A DNA stretch of 64,000 nt, from assembly GCF_000801105.2 (NCBI RefSeq), contig NC_079517.1:8742001-8806000 (forward strand). Reading direction: 5' to 3'. The notes beneath the pieces were generated by a model. The model had not been told where the DNA came from and searched no databases. It saw only the letters and a list, made by a program, of their open reading frames with translations. The stretch's first letter is position 1, and every line of letters begins with the position of its first letter. This document shows, piece by piece, positions 49,157 through 59,404 of this stretch. The translations under genes and the position numbers were made by a program. The DNA comes from Raphanus sativus (taxonomy: Eukaryota > Streptophyta > Magnoliopsida > Brassicales > Brassicaceae).

Positions 49157-49616
49157 GAAATATTTGTCTTCTCAATTTTCTAGGGTAGATTCCAAATGCA
49201 CAAGCTTCACTATTCACTCTCTTCTGAGAGGCCAATATTAAGAACTAGGCCTGGGCGTTCGGGTACCCATTCGGGTTCGGTTCGGGTTTTTCGGATTTCG
49301 GTTCTATTTTGTAACACCTTCTAGGTCCCATTCTAGTAAATCTCCTCTGGTTTTGCACCTGTTTCTTTTTTGCTTTTCGCTAGTTCGGAAGACTCAAAAG
49401 ACCATGGCTTAGTAAAAGTGGCTCTTCAAGCCCATCTATCTTTGTAATGACTCTGGGTTTGAGCCATTTTTGTGTTCAAATCTCTTTTAGTTTCTAATTA
49501 AAATTTCTGTGACAAAAAAAAAAAAGAAATATTTGCCTTCTCAATTTTCTAGGGTAGATTCCAAATGCACAAGCTTCACTATTCACTCTCTTCTGAGAGG
49601 CCAATATTAAGAACTA
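49157..49616. repeat. 91-bp direct repeat flanking a 278-bp poly(A)-ended insert
   Basis: GAAATATTTG(T/C)CTTCTCAATT and the following 71 bp occur at 49157-49247 and 49526-49616 with a single difference. The insert (49248-49525) begins GGCCTGGGCGTTCGGGTACC, as in the Helitron-like elements. It then has a SINE-like tail (GGCTTAGTAAAAGTGGC, GGGTTTGAGCC) and ends CTGTGAC plus an A-run. Confidence 0.85.
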
Positions 49617-49866
49617 AACCAAAAGCCAATGAAAACATATGTAACGTTGAATACTTAGATTGAAATTAAATGTCGCATCACATACCATACACGTAAGGAC
49701 ATTTTCATTCTATTCCTCCCTCTCAACTATTCATATAAAAGTACTTTATTTAGATGTCAACATGCATGATGCATCACCTCTTTTTGTTTATCTAATAATA
49801 TATTTATTACAAGAACCTCTAGATAAACATCTAATTAGGTTACTTGAGATGGGGGCATATATATAT

Positions 49867-52600
49867 CTACGAGGTTCTTCTTCCTCCGCAGCCATTCTCT
49901 CTTTGACAGTCGAAGTAAACAGCAGCCACGGGGAGACCAAGATTGTAGTTCTCAGCGAACTCACGAGTGTTGAACCTTTGGCGCCACTGGGGTGCATAAA
50001 CCGTTTGTCTTCCGAGTTGTCGGAACAATATCAATGCGACTCGGTGAATTCCTGAAGTGGGACATGGATTCTCGTAGCACACCAACTCATTGCCTTAACA
50101 AAAGGTCATCAAACATATATTCGATTAACGCTTCGAATGGCTGCAACAGACATATAGACCATATGTTGTACAGGATAATGTCTACTTCATGCAGGCCCGG
50201 CTTTGACCACAAACCTTCGATACGGTCGTATGTGGCCTATTATTTTTGCAAAATTTTAGGGCCTAGTTTTCTCTGTTACTTATTAATATATCAATGTTTT
50301 TATGTGCATATTCTCTCTATAAGCTAAGAAAGTGGTGGGATATCACTAAAATACAAAGACAATGAAATTTTATTTTTCCTTTGTGTTATTAAATATGAGT
50401 GAATTAAAAGGAAAATATTTATGACAAAAAAATAAAATAACTGATTTAGAATAATTATCATCTAGGTTTACTTAGCCTCTTTCACTCATAAGAGTTAGAA
50501 GAGCAAATATTGAATAAAATTTGTTTGATTGGTTTGTGTTCTTTTATCAGGTACCAAAACCTCAAATTTTGATTTTAGTTTTTAACTTTCTTCTTGATTT
50601 CCTGTCATCAACATCATAGATAAAAAAGTCACAATAGTCAATATTTAAGAAAAAAAATGCAATAATATCTATATTTAAGAATTGATTATTTTTATTAGTT
50701 TTAAAGATACTTTTCTATTATAAACTTGAGTTTTTATCAATATAATTTTTACATATTATTTTGAAGGCCTCAGTTTTGTATTTCGTATTGGACCATGAAA
50801 ATCTCAGGACCGGCACTGACTTCATGGCAAACACTTGATTGATTGCATATTTGCATATATGGCTTTTGTCTAGGAATATGTATATATATACGTACTTATT
50901 AGTGAATCTATATAGTTAATTAAATAAACTCACCAAAAGCTGTTCCAGTTGTGGCAGGTATATCTGTCACCAACCTGTAAGTATCCATTTAGATTTATAA
51001 AATTGTTTAGCCGCATAATTTTAATTAAATGCTACCTTTAACAAAGCATGCATCAACGCCTTTCAAAGGTTCCAATAATTTGCATAATTTATCTACTTAT
51101 ATATAGGTGAAAGTATTCTAAGCAAAAGTCTTATATAGAAATATGTAGGTCTGTTTGGAGTTGTACTTATATATAACTAGAAGAGACATATAGAAATAGA
51201 ATAAACCTTTTTTTGGGCAAAATAGAATAAACCTTCAAGAGAGCTACTTGTCACTTCAGATGAATTACAGAGAGATTATATCTCTCTGTCAGTCTTACAT
51301 ATAGATACTTAAGGGTAAGTATCTTGAATTCTCTCCAATCATTTCATTTACAAATATGACACTGAAGTACAATAAATTCTTACGAGAACTGCGAGCTTGT
51401 ATTATTCTCTTAAGTATATTTAAGTTAATGAAATGATAAGAGATCATATACAAACCAATGGAGATATCCTCGGAGGTACGGATTGCTTGGACTTGGCACA
51501 TCTGGATCCACCATAACCTTCAAAACTATCCAAGTAAGAAGGCGACGACGAAAGATCAAAGCGATCAATTAAGCAAAAAAAAAATAAAGAAGATCAAAGT
51601 AGATGACACGAGTATAAATGTTTTTTTTTCTTTCTAAAAACTGAAATGCAGATGATATAGCACACAATAAATAATTAAAAGCTTAAACTATTTCAACAAT
51701 GAAGTTAATTAATTACATTACAAAAAAGTAGTAGTTAAGTCCTGGTCTCGCAATATGTATTCAATTCATACACACACTGACACACACACACACACACACT
51801 ATATATATATATACCCGATGATTACATTTAATGATTTAATGCTTGATTTTTATGCCTTTCTAAAAATAGATGGGTACGATTAGTAACTTTGATATATATA
51901 TAGAAGTTTCAAAGTTAATAAAATATTGTAATTTGGATATTTTTTTTTTTTAGTTTATAGCAGTTTTATTGTAACTTTTGAAATTAAACCATCGAATATA
52001 AATTGATTAACCGGAGGTAACAAAAAATCCCTAAAGAGATTCAACAAAATTCTCTTTTTGAGTAATAATTGAACAAAAATTCAAAACAATTATTCACGCA
52101 TGCAAGACTTTAAGAGAAAACATCACGTCGGGTAGATGCATGAAAGGCTTTACATAAAAACAAAAGAGCTATCCAGTTATAGTATTCTTTACACTTAAGT
52201 TGGGATTTGGCGAGCTTCATGGAGGAGGATACTGAAAAAACACTAACTTTCTAGTTTACATTTTAAAAAAAGGTGGAGACCACCATCATAACTTAGGATG
52301 CCATACAAGTCAAAAAAAAAACTTAGGATACCATATACGTTTATTGAAAGGAAGGAAATTGAGTAAATAATTGAAGAAATGAAAATATATAAGACGAACC
52401 AAAGTGTAGAAATTTCTGAGGTCATCTCCTCCAATCTCGACCGTTGGTTTGTTTAGAACTTGAGAAGACCTTAAGTCCGTTCCATTAGAAACCTGTCTTT
52501 GGCCATAAGTAACCTTAAGAGAAATCAATCTCGTGAAAGGATCAACAACATCTCCTACAACTCTTCCCACCACAAGAGGGTCTCTTGGACTTAATGACAT
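49867..52600 (-). CDS. FT/TSF: FT/TSF-type florigen (PEBP family)
   Basis: Four exons, 52400-52600, 51456-51517, 50934-50974 and 49867-50093 (201, 62, 41 and 227 nt), match the FT gene structure exactly. They encode 176 residues starting [24 protein letters not shown] signatures are present: [10 protein letters not shown] and GIHR. In FT numbering, Tyr85 (activator type), Arg62, Pro94, Phe101 and Arg130 (14-3-3 contacts), Glu109, Tyr134, Trp138, Gln140 and Asn152 are all kept. The segment-B loop reads YAPQWRQRF, so Gly137 is Gln and Asn141 is Arg; Ile150 is Asn. Glu84 is Gly (RGYLHW instead of REYLHW). The MSLS start and GCGGRRTS end resemble TSF and Brassica FT, so the exact orthologue is open. 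The protein would move from leaf phloem to the shoot apex and join FD and 14-3-3. Intron 3 carries a hAT element, and introns 1 and 2 carry micro-insertions. All splice sites are intact (exon 2 donor is GTTTGT). Confidence 0.92.
50192..50818. mobile_element. hAT-like element in intron 3 of the FT/TSF-type gene
   Basis: Ends CAGGCCCGGCTTTGA and, on the minus strand, CAGTGCCGGTCCTGA form the inverted repeat. They are flanked by the perfect 8-bp duplication ACTTCATG (50184-50191, 50819-50826). It is 627 bp, AT-rich and non-coding. Confidence 0.88.
51195..51235 (-). repeat. Micro-insertion with 15-bp direct repeat in FT/TSF intron 2
   Basis: AATAGAATAAACCTT (51195-51209) recurs at 51221-51235. 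The insert is TTTTTGGGCAA. Confidence 0.75.
51552..51599 (+). repeat. Micro-insertion with 10-bp direct repeat in FT/TSF intron 1
   Basis: AAGATCAAAG (51552-51561) recurs at 51590-51599. The insert is CGATCAATTAAGC plus an A-run. The decayed second gene copy has GAAAGATCAAAACGATCAAG at the matching place, so part of the 'insert' is older sequence and the event is less certain. Confidence 0.4.
52291..52335 (+). repeat. Micro-insertion of a poly(A) tail with 15-bp direct repeat in FT/TSF intron 1
   Basis: ACTTAGGATGCCATA (52291-52305) recurs with one change at 52321-52335. The insert is CAAGTC plus nine A. Confidence 0.75.
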
Positions 52601-52664
52601 GATCTTTGATCTCAAGTCTGCTTGTTTTTGTTTTCTTCGTGTAAACCCTATGTTTCTATTTCTA

Positions 52665-52672
52665 TATTTATA
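52665..52672 (-). promoter_or_regulatory. Putative TATA box of the FT/TSF-type gene
   Basis: TATAAATA on the minus strand, 65-72 bp before the start codon. Confidence 0.55.
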
Positions 52673-53512
52673 ATGTTTTGGAATGGCCTTAACATATTCG
52701 AGTCGTTGAAATAAATCATTACTACAGTTCTTGTCTCGTCATCTTCAAGAATCTAAAACTGGTTCGACGTACGTATATCACTTCTTGAATTATCGTCTTC
52801 GTATTCATTTTTCCCCTTTTTTCTCTTGGTTGTGATGTTTGTATACTTGTATCCCAAATCCACCATTCAAATTAAACGCTACAATATTCCAAATTATATG
52901 TCACCAACTTGCAACTCGCTAGCCAATAATATTTTGGTTTTGTTTACATTTTTTGGGGGTTAAAATACATCGGTCAACCATGCATTGTGCATAAATAATT
53001 TTTTTTATAGCGGATCGCTCCTAGTTGCTGAAGAAGACACATACTGTGTATAGGTAATGTGTATTTGAGAGAGCCAAACTTTGCCTAATCTCTTTCTCAC
53101 GTCTTCTGTAGTTCTGTTTATCTACTTCTAAGCTTCAGCCGAGAAATTAACATTAGTAAACTATTATTCTTACAAGCATCTTATGGGTACAAAAACGTAA
53201 TTGGTAGATATATATCGCTCAGAAAATGTCATCAATCTGGGACGAAATGTTTAGTTATGCACTGGACATAACTTTGTTCCCTGGTCCCTTGATTTGGTTC
53301 TTTTTTGTCAGTTTTACGCGGAGTTTAGTGGTGTCTCTTTCGGTTTAGCATAGATATATCCTCTGTTATAAAAAGATCCATGTTTTAAGAAATATTTATT
53401 TTAAAAGATACATTTTTATATTTTTAATACACTGTGTATTAAAAATATATATATTTTCAGAAAATATATATTTTTAAAAGATATATTTTTATATTTTTAA
53501 TACACTGTTTAT
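52673..53512. other. Upstream region of the FT/TSF-type gene
   Basis: No coding signal is seen. The FT-type promoter would lie here, but no long conserved block was recognised. It borders a duplicated repeat, so the native promoter may be short. Confidence 0.35.
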
Positions 53513-54607
53513 TAAATAATAATGGTAAATTGAAAATTTCAAGAAAATTAATTATATTTATTGAACTGCTATTGGTTAAAAGTTATAAAGGATAGTTAAT
53601 CTCAAGAATAATATATTTATAACTAAAATTTTAGATATTTTTAGTATGTGTGAAATTTCTAAAATATGAAATATTTGGATGAAGTATATAGTAAGCAAAG
53701 ACAAGAACCTAGTTGTGTTGATTTTATAATTAAGCTACAGTTACCGATATGAGACATATGAACTTGTTTATCGAATATAATGAACCCAAAACTTGAAAAG
53801 AATCTTAATTTGCATCATCAATATATTAAAACTAGGAATTTTTTTTTTGTCATCCACTAGGAAATTCTTTTAGGAACTAGAAAAATGCTATCTTAATTGA
53901 TTATTTTCTACAACATTTAATTGCAATTTTTTTTAATGAAGTTTTTCATTTGTTTTTAATTGGTCTTGTCAATTCATTTTATTCCATTTTTGAGTGTAAC
54001 AAATCAATTTACTAAATAATAATGGTAAATTGAAAATTTCAAAAAATAATAATTATATTTATTGAATTTCTATCGGTTAAAAGTTACAAAGGATAGTTAA
54101 TCTCAAGAATAATATATTATAATTAAAATTTAGATATTTTTAATATGTATGAAATTTCTAAAATATGCAATTTTTGGATGAAGTATATAGTAAGCAAAGA
54201 CAAGAACCTAGTTGTGATGATTTTCTTATAATTAAGCTATGTTAAATACAAATTTATCATTAGCTTCTAGTATCTTATAATCAATTGACAATAAATAAAT
54301 TAATACTATTCATATAAGTATATACATATGTTAACTATTTCTTCAGTTACCGATATGAGACATATCATTAATTCGTTAACAAGTTAATTGTTAATCGAAT
54401 ATAATGAATACAAAACTTAAAAAGAATCTTAATTTGCATCATCAATATATTAAAACTAGGAAATTCTTTTAGGAACTAGAAAAATGCTAACTTAATTGAT
54501 TATTTTCTACAACATTTAATTGCAATTTTTCTTTTTACTGAAGCTTTTCATTTGCTTTTAATTGGTGCTTGTCAATTCATTTATTCCGTGTTGAGTGTAA
54601 CAAATCA
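53513..54607. repeat. Direct duplication of about 500-590 bp
   Basis: Copy 1 (about 53513-54006) and copy 2 (about 54014-54607) share long blocks such as AAATAATAATGGTAAATTGA, AAGTATATAGTAAGCAAAGA, GTTACCGATATGAGACATAT and GAGTGTAACAAATCAA. Copy 2 has extra sequence (about 54245-54345). Copy 1 has a 25-bp insertion (53831-53866 region) that copy 2 lacks. Confidence 0.85.
53831..53866 (-). repeat. Micro-insertion of a poly(T) tail with its empty site preserved
   Basis: ACTAGGAATT and ACTAGGAAATT flank TTTTTTTT GTCATCC (minus strand: GGATGAC plus A-run). Copy 2 of the surrounding duplication reads AAAACTAGGAAATTCTTTTA at about 54453-54472, the uninterrupted target with one repeat only. Confidence 0.85.
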
Positions 54608-54697
54608 ACTTCAGTATATGGGGTAAACAACAGGTTGCTAAGGCCTTGTAGCGTTTTAAAAAGAAAAATCTTTAGCAAAAGAAAAAGATTAAGACAG

Positions 54698-54736
54698 CAG
54701 CAGGTTGAATTTCAAAAAAAAAAAAACAGCAGGTTG
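54698..54736 (+). repeat. Micro-insertion of a poly(A) tail with 10-bp direct repeat
   Basis: CAGCAGGTTG (54698-54707) recurs at 54727-54736. The insert is AATTTC plus 13 A. Confidence 0.7.
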
Positions 54737-54991
54737 TGTACATATACATTCTTGTAATACCACACATCCTTTATTTCTGATGCCTTCAATTTTAAGCACT
54801 TACTTTAAAGTTGGGGATGCTGATCACATGGCACACCGAGTGAGACTTCATGTAGGAGATCTCCCTTTTGTTCCTTTTGGATTTGTGCTTCTCTAAATTA
54901 TGTTCGATTCGTTTTAATCCTTTTGGAACAAAAGTTAAAGTATAGGAGGTCATTTTACCCTCTATTTTCTGGAAATAAAGTATATGGTCCA

Positions 54992-55032
54992 TCAGAGAAT
55001 GAAAGTTTCAAAAAGAAAGTCAGAGAATGAAA
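54992..55032 (+). repeat. Micro-insertion with 13-bp direct repeat
   Basis: TCAGAGAATGAAA (54992-55004) recurs at 55020-55032. The insert is GTTTCAAAAAGAAAG, close to the one at 56350-56397. A separate 20-bp duplication (ATGAAAATAATTTAATGTTG) follows at 55028-55074. Confidence 0.7.
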
Positions 55033-55089
55033 ATAATTTAATGTTGGTAAGAGGATGAAAATAATTTAATGTTGCTGCAGGTTACTTTA

Positions 55090-56340
55090 TAGAAAAATTT
55101 ACATGGGAAATTAGGCTCAATAACACTAAAAAAAACTATAATTCACAAAATAACTAAAACCCCACCCTCTCTCCTACTTTCTCTTCCTATCTCTCTCTAC
55201 TCTCTCTCCCAAAATCTAATTTCCTAATTTTTTTGGTTATTTGGCAAATAAACCCTTTACATTACAGTCAATTTATCACTTATCAATTACACAAACAAGT
55301 ATCTGACACACATTTTCTACATAGAATGTCTCAATTACCGTTCAAGCAAACTAACTAAACACTTTTTGTTTTTGTTTTTGTCAACTGTTTAATCAAATCT
55401 TAAAGGCAAAAATACACGATCAAGGAGTTCAATAACAAGTTTGGCCCATATTAAAATTTCTATATAAAATAAAATACAAAAAATAGCTTGTTATGATGTT
55501 CACCGGAGCTACCGTCATTGACACCGCCGGCTAATCCTCATGGATCACTGACAATAATATTAATGACAGTAACTGTGGATAGATTCTCCTCCATCGTCGC
55601 TGAGAAAAGAAAGAGTCATCATCGATTTGGTCAGATTAGCTTACACCGGTCCGCTGTAACGAGCTGCGGTGAACCGAGATCTCGATAGAACCTCCAATGA
55701 CGTTTTCTTTATATTTTCACAGCAGGTCCCTCAATTCTGATTATGTTCCATTGTGCCTCAAACTTTTAAATCGTCCAAAAAGGTTCTCTCAAATCAACCT
55801 CTAACTTCCAGTTTGCACTCTAAACCTTCCTCATAATTGCATAATATTCACTGTTCTTCTGATGTCTTTCATTTCGTCCATAAACCTTTGAATTTTTAGG
55901 AATTACCTTCTTTATTAACCCATATGCGAAATATCACGCAAGTAATTTATCTATTTGTCCATCCACAATCCTTTCATCCACAATTTTCTCATACAACTTG
56001 TCTTCACTCTTTTCATGATCATATATAATTTGTATTGTCTAGTGTTCGTTTGTTTTTAATTATTTGTTTGTCCATTTAATTTACTGTTATATAGTGTACT
56101 TATCAAATTAATACAAAACATATTTAAAGGCTCTTAATAATCATCCACATCCACAATGTCTATAACTGATTTACAATTGGCATGTCTAAATATCATCCAC
56201 ACTTTATTTGTATATAATATTTATCCACAATAATATGTTAATGATATTAGAATTAAAAAGATCATAAAATAAATATATGCATATGGATATAAAAACAGAA
56301 ATAAAAAGGGGAAAAAACTGGTTTTAATTATAAACTCTCC
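55090..56340. other. Possible fragment of a Mutator/VANDAL-type element
   Basis: The left part (GGGAAATTAGGCTCAATAAC then ACAAAATAACTAAAACCCCA) resembles termini of VANDAL-type elements. A GC-richer patch at 55500-55700 (CACCGGAGCTACCGTC, CACCGCCGGC) could be subterminal or captured sequence. Beyond it is AT-rich DNA with repeated ATCCACA motifs (55950-56240). The other end and target duplication were not found. Confidence 0.3.
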
Positions 56341-56349
56341 TAACTAAAC

Positions 56350-56397
56350 GATCTTATTAACAGTGTTTCAAAAAGAAAAAAAAATGATCTTATTAAC
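56350..56397 (+). repeat. Micro-insertion of an A-rich tail with 12-bp direct repeat
   Basis: GATCTTATTAAC (56350-56361) recurs at 56386-56397. The insert contains GTTTCAAAAAG and a longer A-run. Confidence 0.7.
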
Positions 56398-56559
56398 TAA
56401 CCACCACAAACTAAGCCTTTACGATATTATCTTAGGCAAATAGAAAGGGCATTTCTAGCACACTTCCATCTTCATTTCAGGAAAAATGTGCCTCATGCAC
56501 TAATTGTGATCTTGTTAAAAAAGATAAAAAAGTGCCTGATAGTATAATGGACTCTACTT

Positions 56560-57660
56560 TATTATATGTATTCTTTTCGAATGACATCAAGTCTCGCATC
56601 ACACAGTACCATACATATACGTCTGCTATTTTCTTTCCTCAATTATTACATGTAAAGTATATACTTCATGTAGATGTCAGCAAGCATCACCGTCTTTCTT
56701 ACTCGTATCATTGGATTCTTATTACAACATGCTTAAACATATCTAATTAGAACATATACTCGGATAGATTAGTTTTGAGGAAGGAGAGGTAATGAGGCAT
56801 ATAGGTTCTTCTTCCCATACAATCATTCTCCTTGGCTGGCAGTTGAAGAAAAACGGCTGCAGAGTCTAAAGATCACAGTGAATCTAAGTTTTTTTGGTTA
56901 TTTATTTAAAGCCCAAGTTTGTTGATCAATTGCATATTTGCAACTTGCAAGTATTACTTTTATATTTCTATGTACTTGGTGAATCTACACAAGAGCTCAT
57001 TAAGCTCACCAAAGGCCGTTCCAGATGTGGCAGCTTATCAGTTGTATTAGTCACCAACATGTGATGAGCATATCCATTTAGATTCAGAATATGATTTAAC
57101 GACATACTTAAATAGTTAAATATAACGCTACTTTGAAGAGAGCATGCATCAAAGTCTTCGAAAGTTTCCAATCAAGCATATATACAGGTGAGACTAAAAG
57201 GACCATGTTGTTGCGTGATAGCTATGATATTAAAGATATAACATGCCAGTCTCAAGAGAAACTTAAAAATGACTACAAGTCTACTAAAAAGGACCAGTCT
57301 CATTTGAAGAACAATTAATTGAATGTTGCACATACAAGTGCAAGTTGCTCTCCTAAAAGTTTGATTCTCTATGTACCCTTCTATTAAAAGTAAATATCGA
57401 TTTATCTGTGTCACGTAATGAGTGGTTCTCTAAATTGAATATTCTTATATAAATATCTAAGAGTAGTATGTAAATTAAATACAAACAACAAGTGTAAGGT
57501 TATATATCTCTTAAATAAATGTAAATGAAATGATTGGAAAGAATTCAAATTGATATTCTCGAAGTTGAGGTGTGCTTGAACTCGCACACCTGGATCCATT
57601 GTCAATCAACACTAACCGAATAAGATGATGTGAAAGATCAAAACGATCAAGGAACGACTT
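56560..57660 (-). pseudogene. Decayed second copy of the FT/TSF-type gene, lacking exon 1
   Basis: Segments align in order with the intact copy. They are the 3' flank (CGCATCACA..ACCATACA, ATGTAGATGTCA, ACATATCTAATTAG), the end of exon 4 (56805-56862, the last 20 or so codons), exon 3 (about 57010-57065), intron 2 (AGAGCATGCATCAAAG) and exon 2 (about 57545-57600). They end just past exon 2 (AAAGATCAAAACGATCAA, about 57630-57650). The 5' part of exon 4 and most of intron 3 are deleted. The exon 3 acceptor CAGG has become CATG, and exon 3 and exon 2 contain indels. Exon 1 and the promoter are absent. Exon 2 keeps CGAGAATATC, the usual Glu-Tyr codons, where the intact copy has Gly-Tyr. The copy does not carry the hAT insertion. 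Confidence 0.85.
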
Positions 57661-59400
57661 GGAAATTGATGGTTTTAGACCAGTCCATTGTGGACTCTAT
57701 GCGTCATTCTAATGTTAGTATTCCCTCGCTATTTTGAAACGGCCAAAGCCCAATTCAAGGAAAATGGCCCAGATTGCCACCAAAATGGCCTTCCACTTGG
57801 ATAACAAACAAACACACGTAATGAGCTTATGAGCTTGGCGATCGGCGAAGATGAAAGCTGTTCTGTCCTCTTACAAACAATTTTGTTGATCTTTATTACA
57901 AGCACACACGTAATAATGATCTTTTTATAGGCAGTAACTTTTCTTTTCGTGATATGACTTTTAAAAGTGTAACATGCAATTAAAGTTATTAAACATTAAC
58001 GAACTTCGGTTTCCGAACATTAAATAATTTTGAATTGTTTGATTGGATATTAAGGATGTATAGCATGTATAATTTTAAGAGTGGTTTATTTTAGTTTACT
58101 CATTGTATAACTTGGTTATTAGCTTTAGTTTATAATAACGGTATTTAAGTTCATTGCTTTTTTGAAACTAGTAAAAGTTCATTGTTTCCACAAATATAAA
58201 TCAAGTTGAGTGTTGTTTATATGAGATATTTTTTGTTCTTCTTCATCACAAATGCTCTCAACTTCTTCTAACGGTAGAAGGGATCAAGAGGAACAGTCGA
58301 ACAGAGGTGAAACCTGATGGATTTACGTGTCAAGAACAACGACTCAGGTCATTAGATGTGCAATTTGTATTTAAATCTTCCAAGTTTACTAGGATTTACG
58401 TAGATGCAAACATGTTGAGTCCAAATACGAAATTACAGAAACGATTAGTATATTATTACTGAAACAGAAAAAGCAAAATATTTACATGATCACTATTTCA
58501 TAACTAAATTTCCTTTCGTAATTTCATGGTTAATTTATTTGGTGCTGTAAATTTGACGACTCACGTGTTGGTGGAACAAAAACATGAAATTTCCTTAGTT
58601 CTTCGAAGAAAGAGGAAGACATGTGACAAGTGTAAGGTACGAATAAGGTCACGTTCGATACTGTAATATTTATTTACTGGTTGATGCTGCTGCTGAGCTC
58701 ATGGTATTGTGGTATTTTACCGCCAACTAACTCGTTTTTATTATTATTATTTTTCGGAATCAAATAGAGTTAAGAAGTTGTATTTAGTTATTTATGCAAC
58801 ACTTGTTTCTCAGAGTATGACGACTGTCGGGTGTTGACCAGTTCCACTAGATCGTCTGATTTATATATACCATTTCATGTACAATAGGAAATTTAGTATA
58901 TAATCTAGTTAAATGGGTTTTTATATAATGGTTCATTTGAGAGTTTCATAGCAACCCATTAAAATTAGGAATGATAATTGTGGTGGAGAAGGGGAACTAA
59001 AAAGGGAACTTATACTTTTATTTAAGTAAACAATCAAACTTTGAAACTGAAGAATTTGGAAAACAGGACTCGAAATTACAAACTTATGACTAGTTTGCAT
59101 GCAGGAAGGGACCAATCATCAAACATTTTTGAAGTTTATTACAACAACTTATTTGTGGAAGAAAAAAAAAACACATCAAATGGGAAACTTCTCTTAGAAC
59201 ATATATCCGTTTCGATTCTCTCTTAATGATCTTGTATCTTTTATTATATGACCAAAAGATTATTTGTTTTTCTTGTGTAGTGTCGTCAACTCCTGCAAGA
59301 ATAAATGTGAACGAATGAAATAAGAAACTAATTTGATTGAAATGTACCATGCTGTTAGTAAGTAAGAGAAGTGATAATTACAGTGAGTCAGACGATCAGC
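57661..59400. other. Intergenic region 3' of the extensin gene
   Basis: No gene is recognised. It includes the micro-insertion at 58147-58184 and the extensin 3' flank (minus strand). Confidence 0.4.
58147..58184 (-). repeat. Micro-insertion of a T-rich tail with 10-bp direct repeat
   Basis: AAGTTCATTG (58147-58156) recurs at 58175-58184. The insert is CTTTTTTGAAACTAGTAA. Confidence 0.6.
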
Positions 59401-59404
59401 TTAT

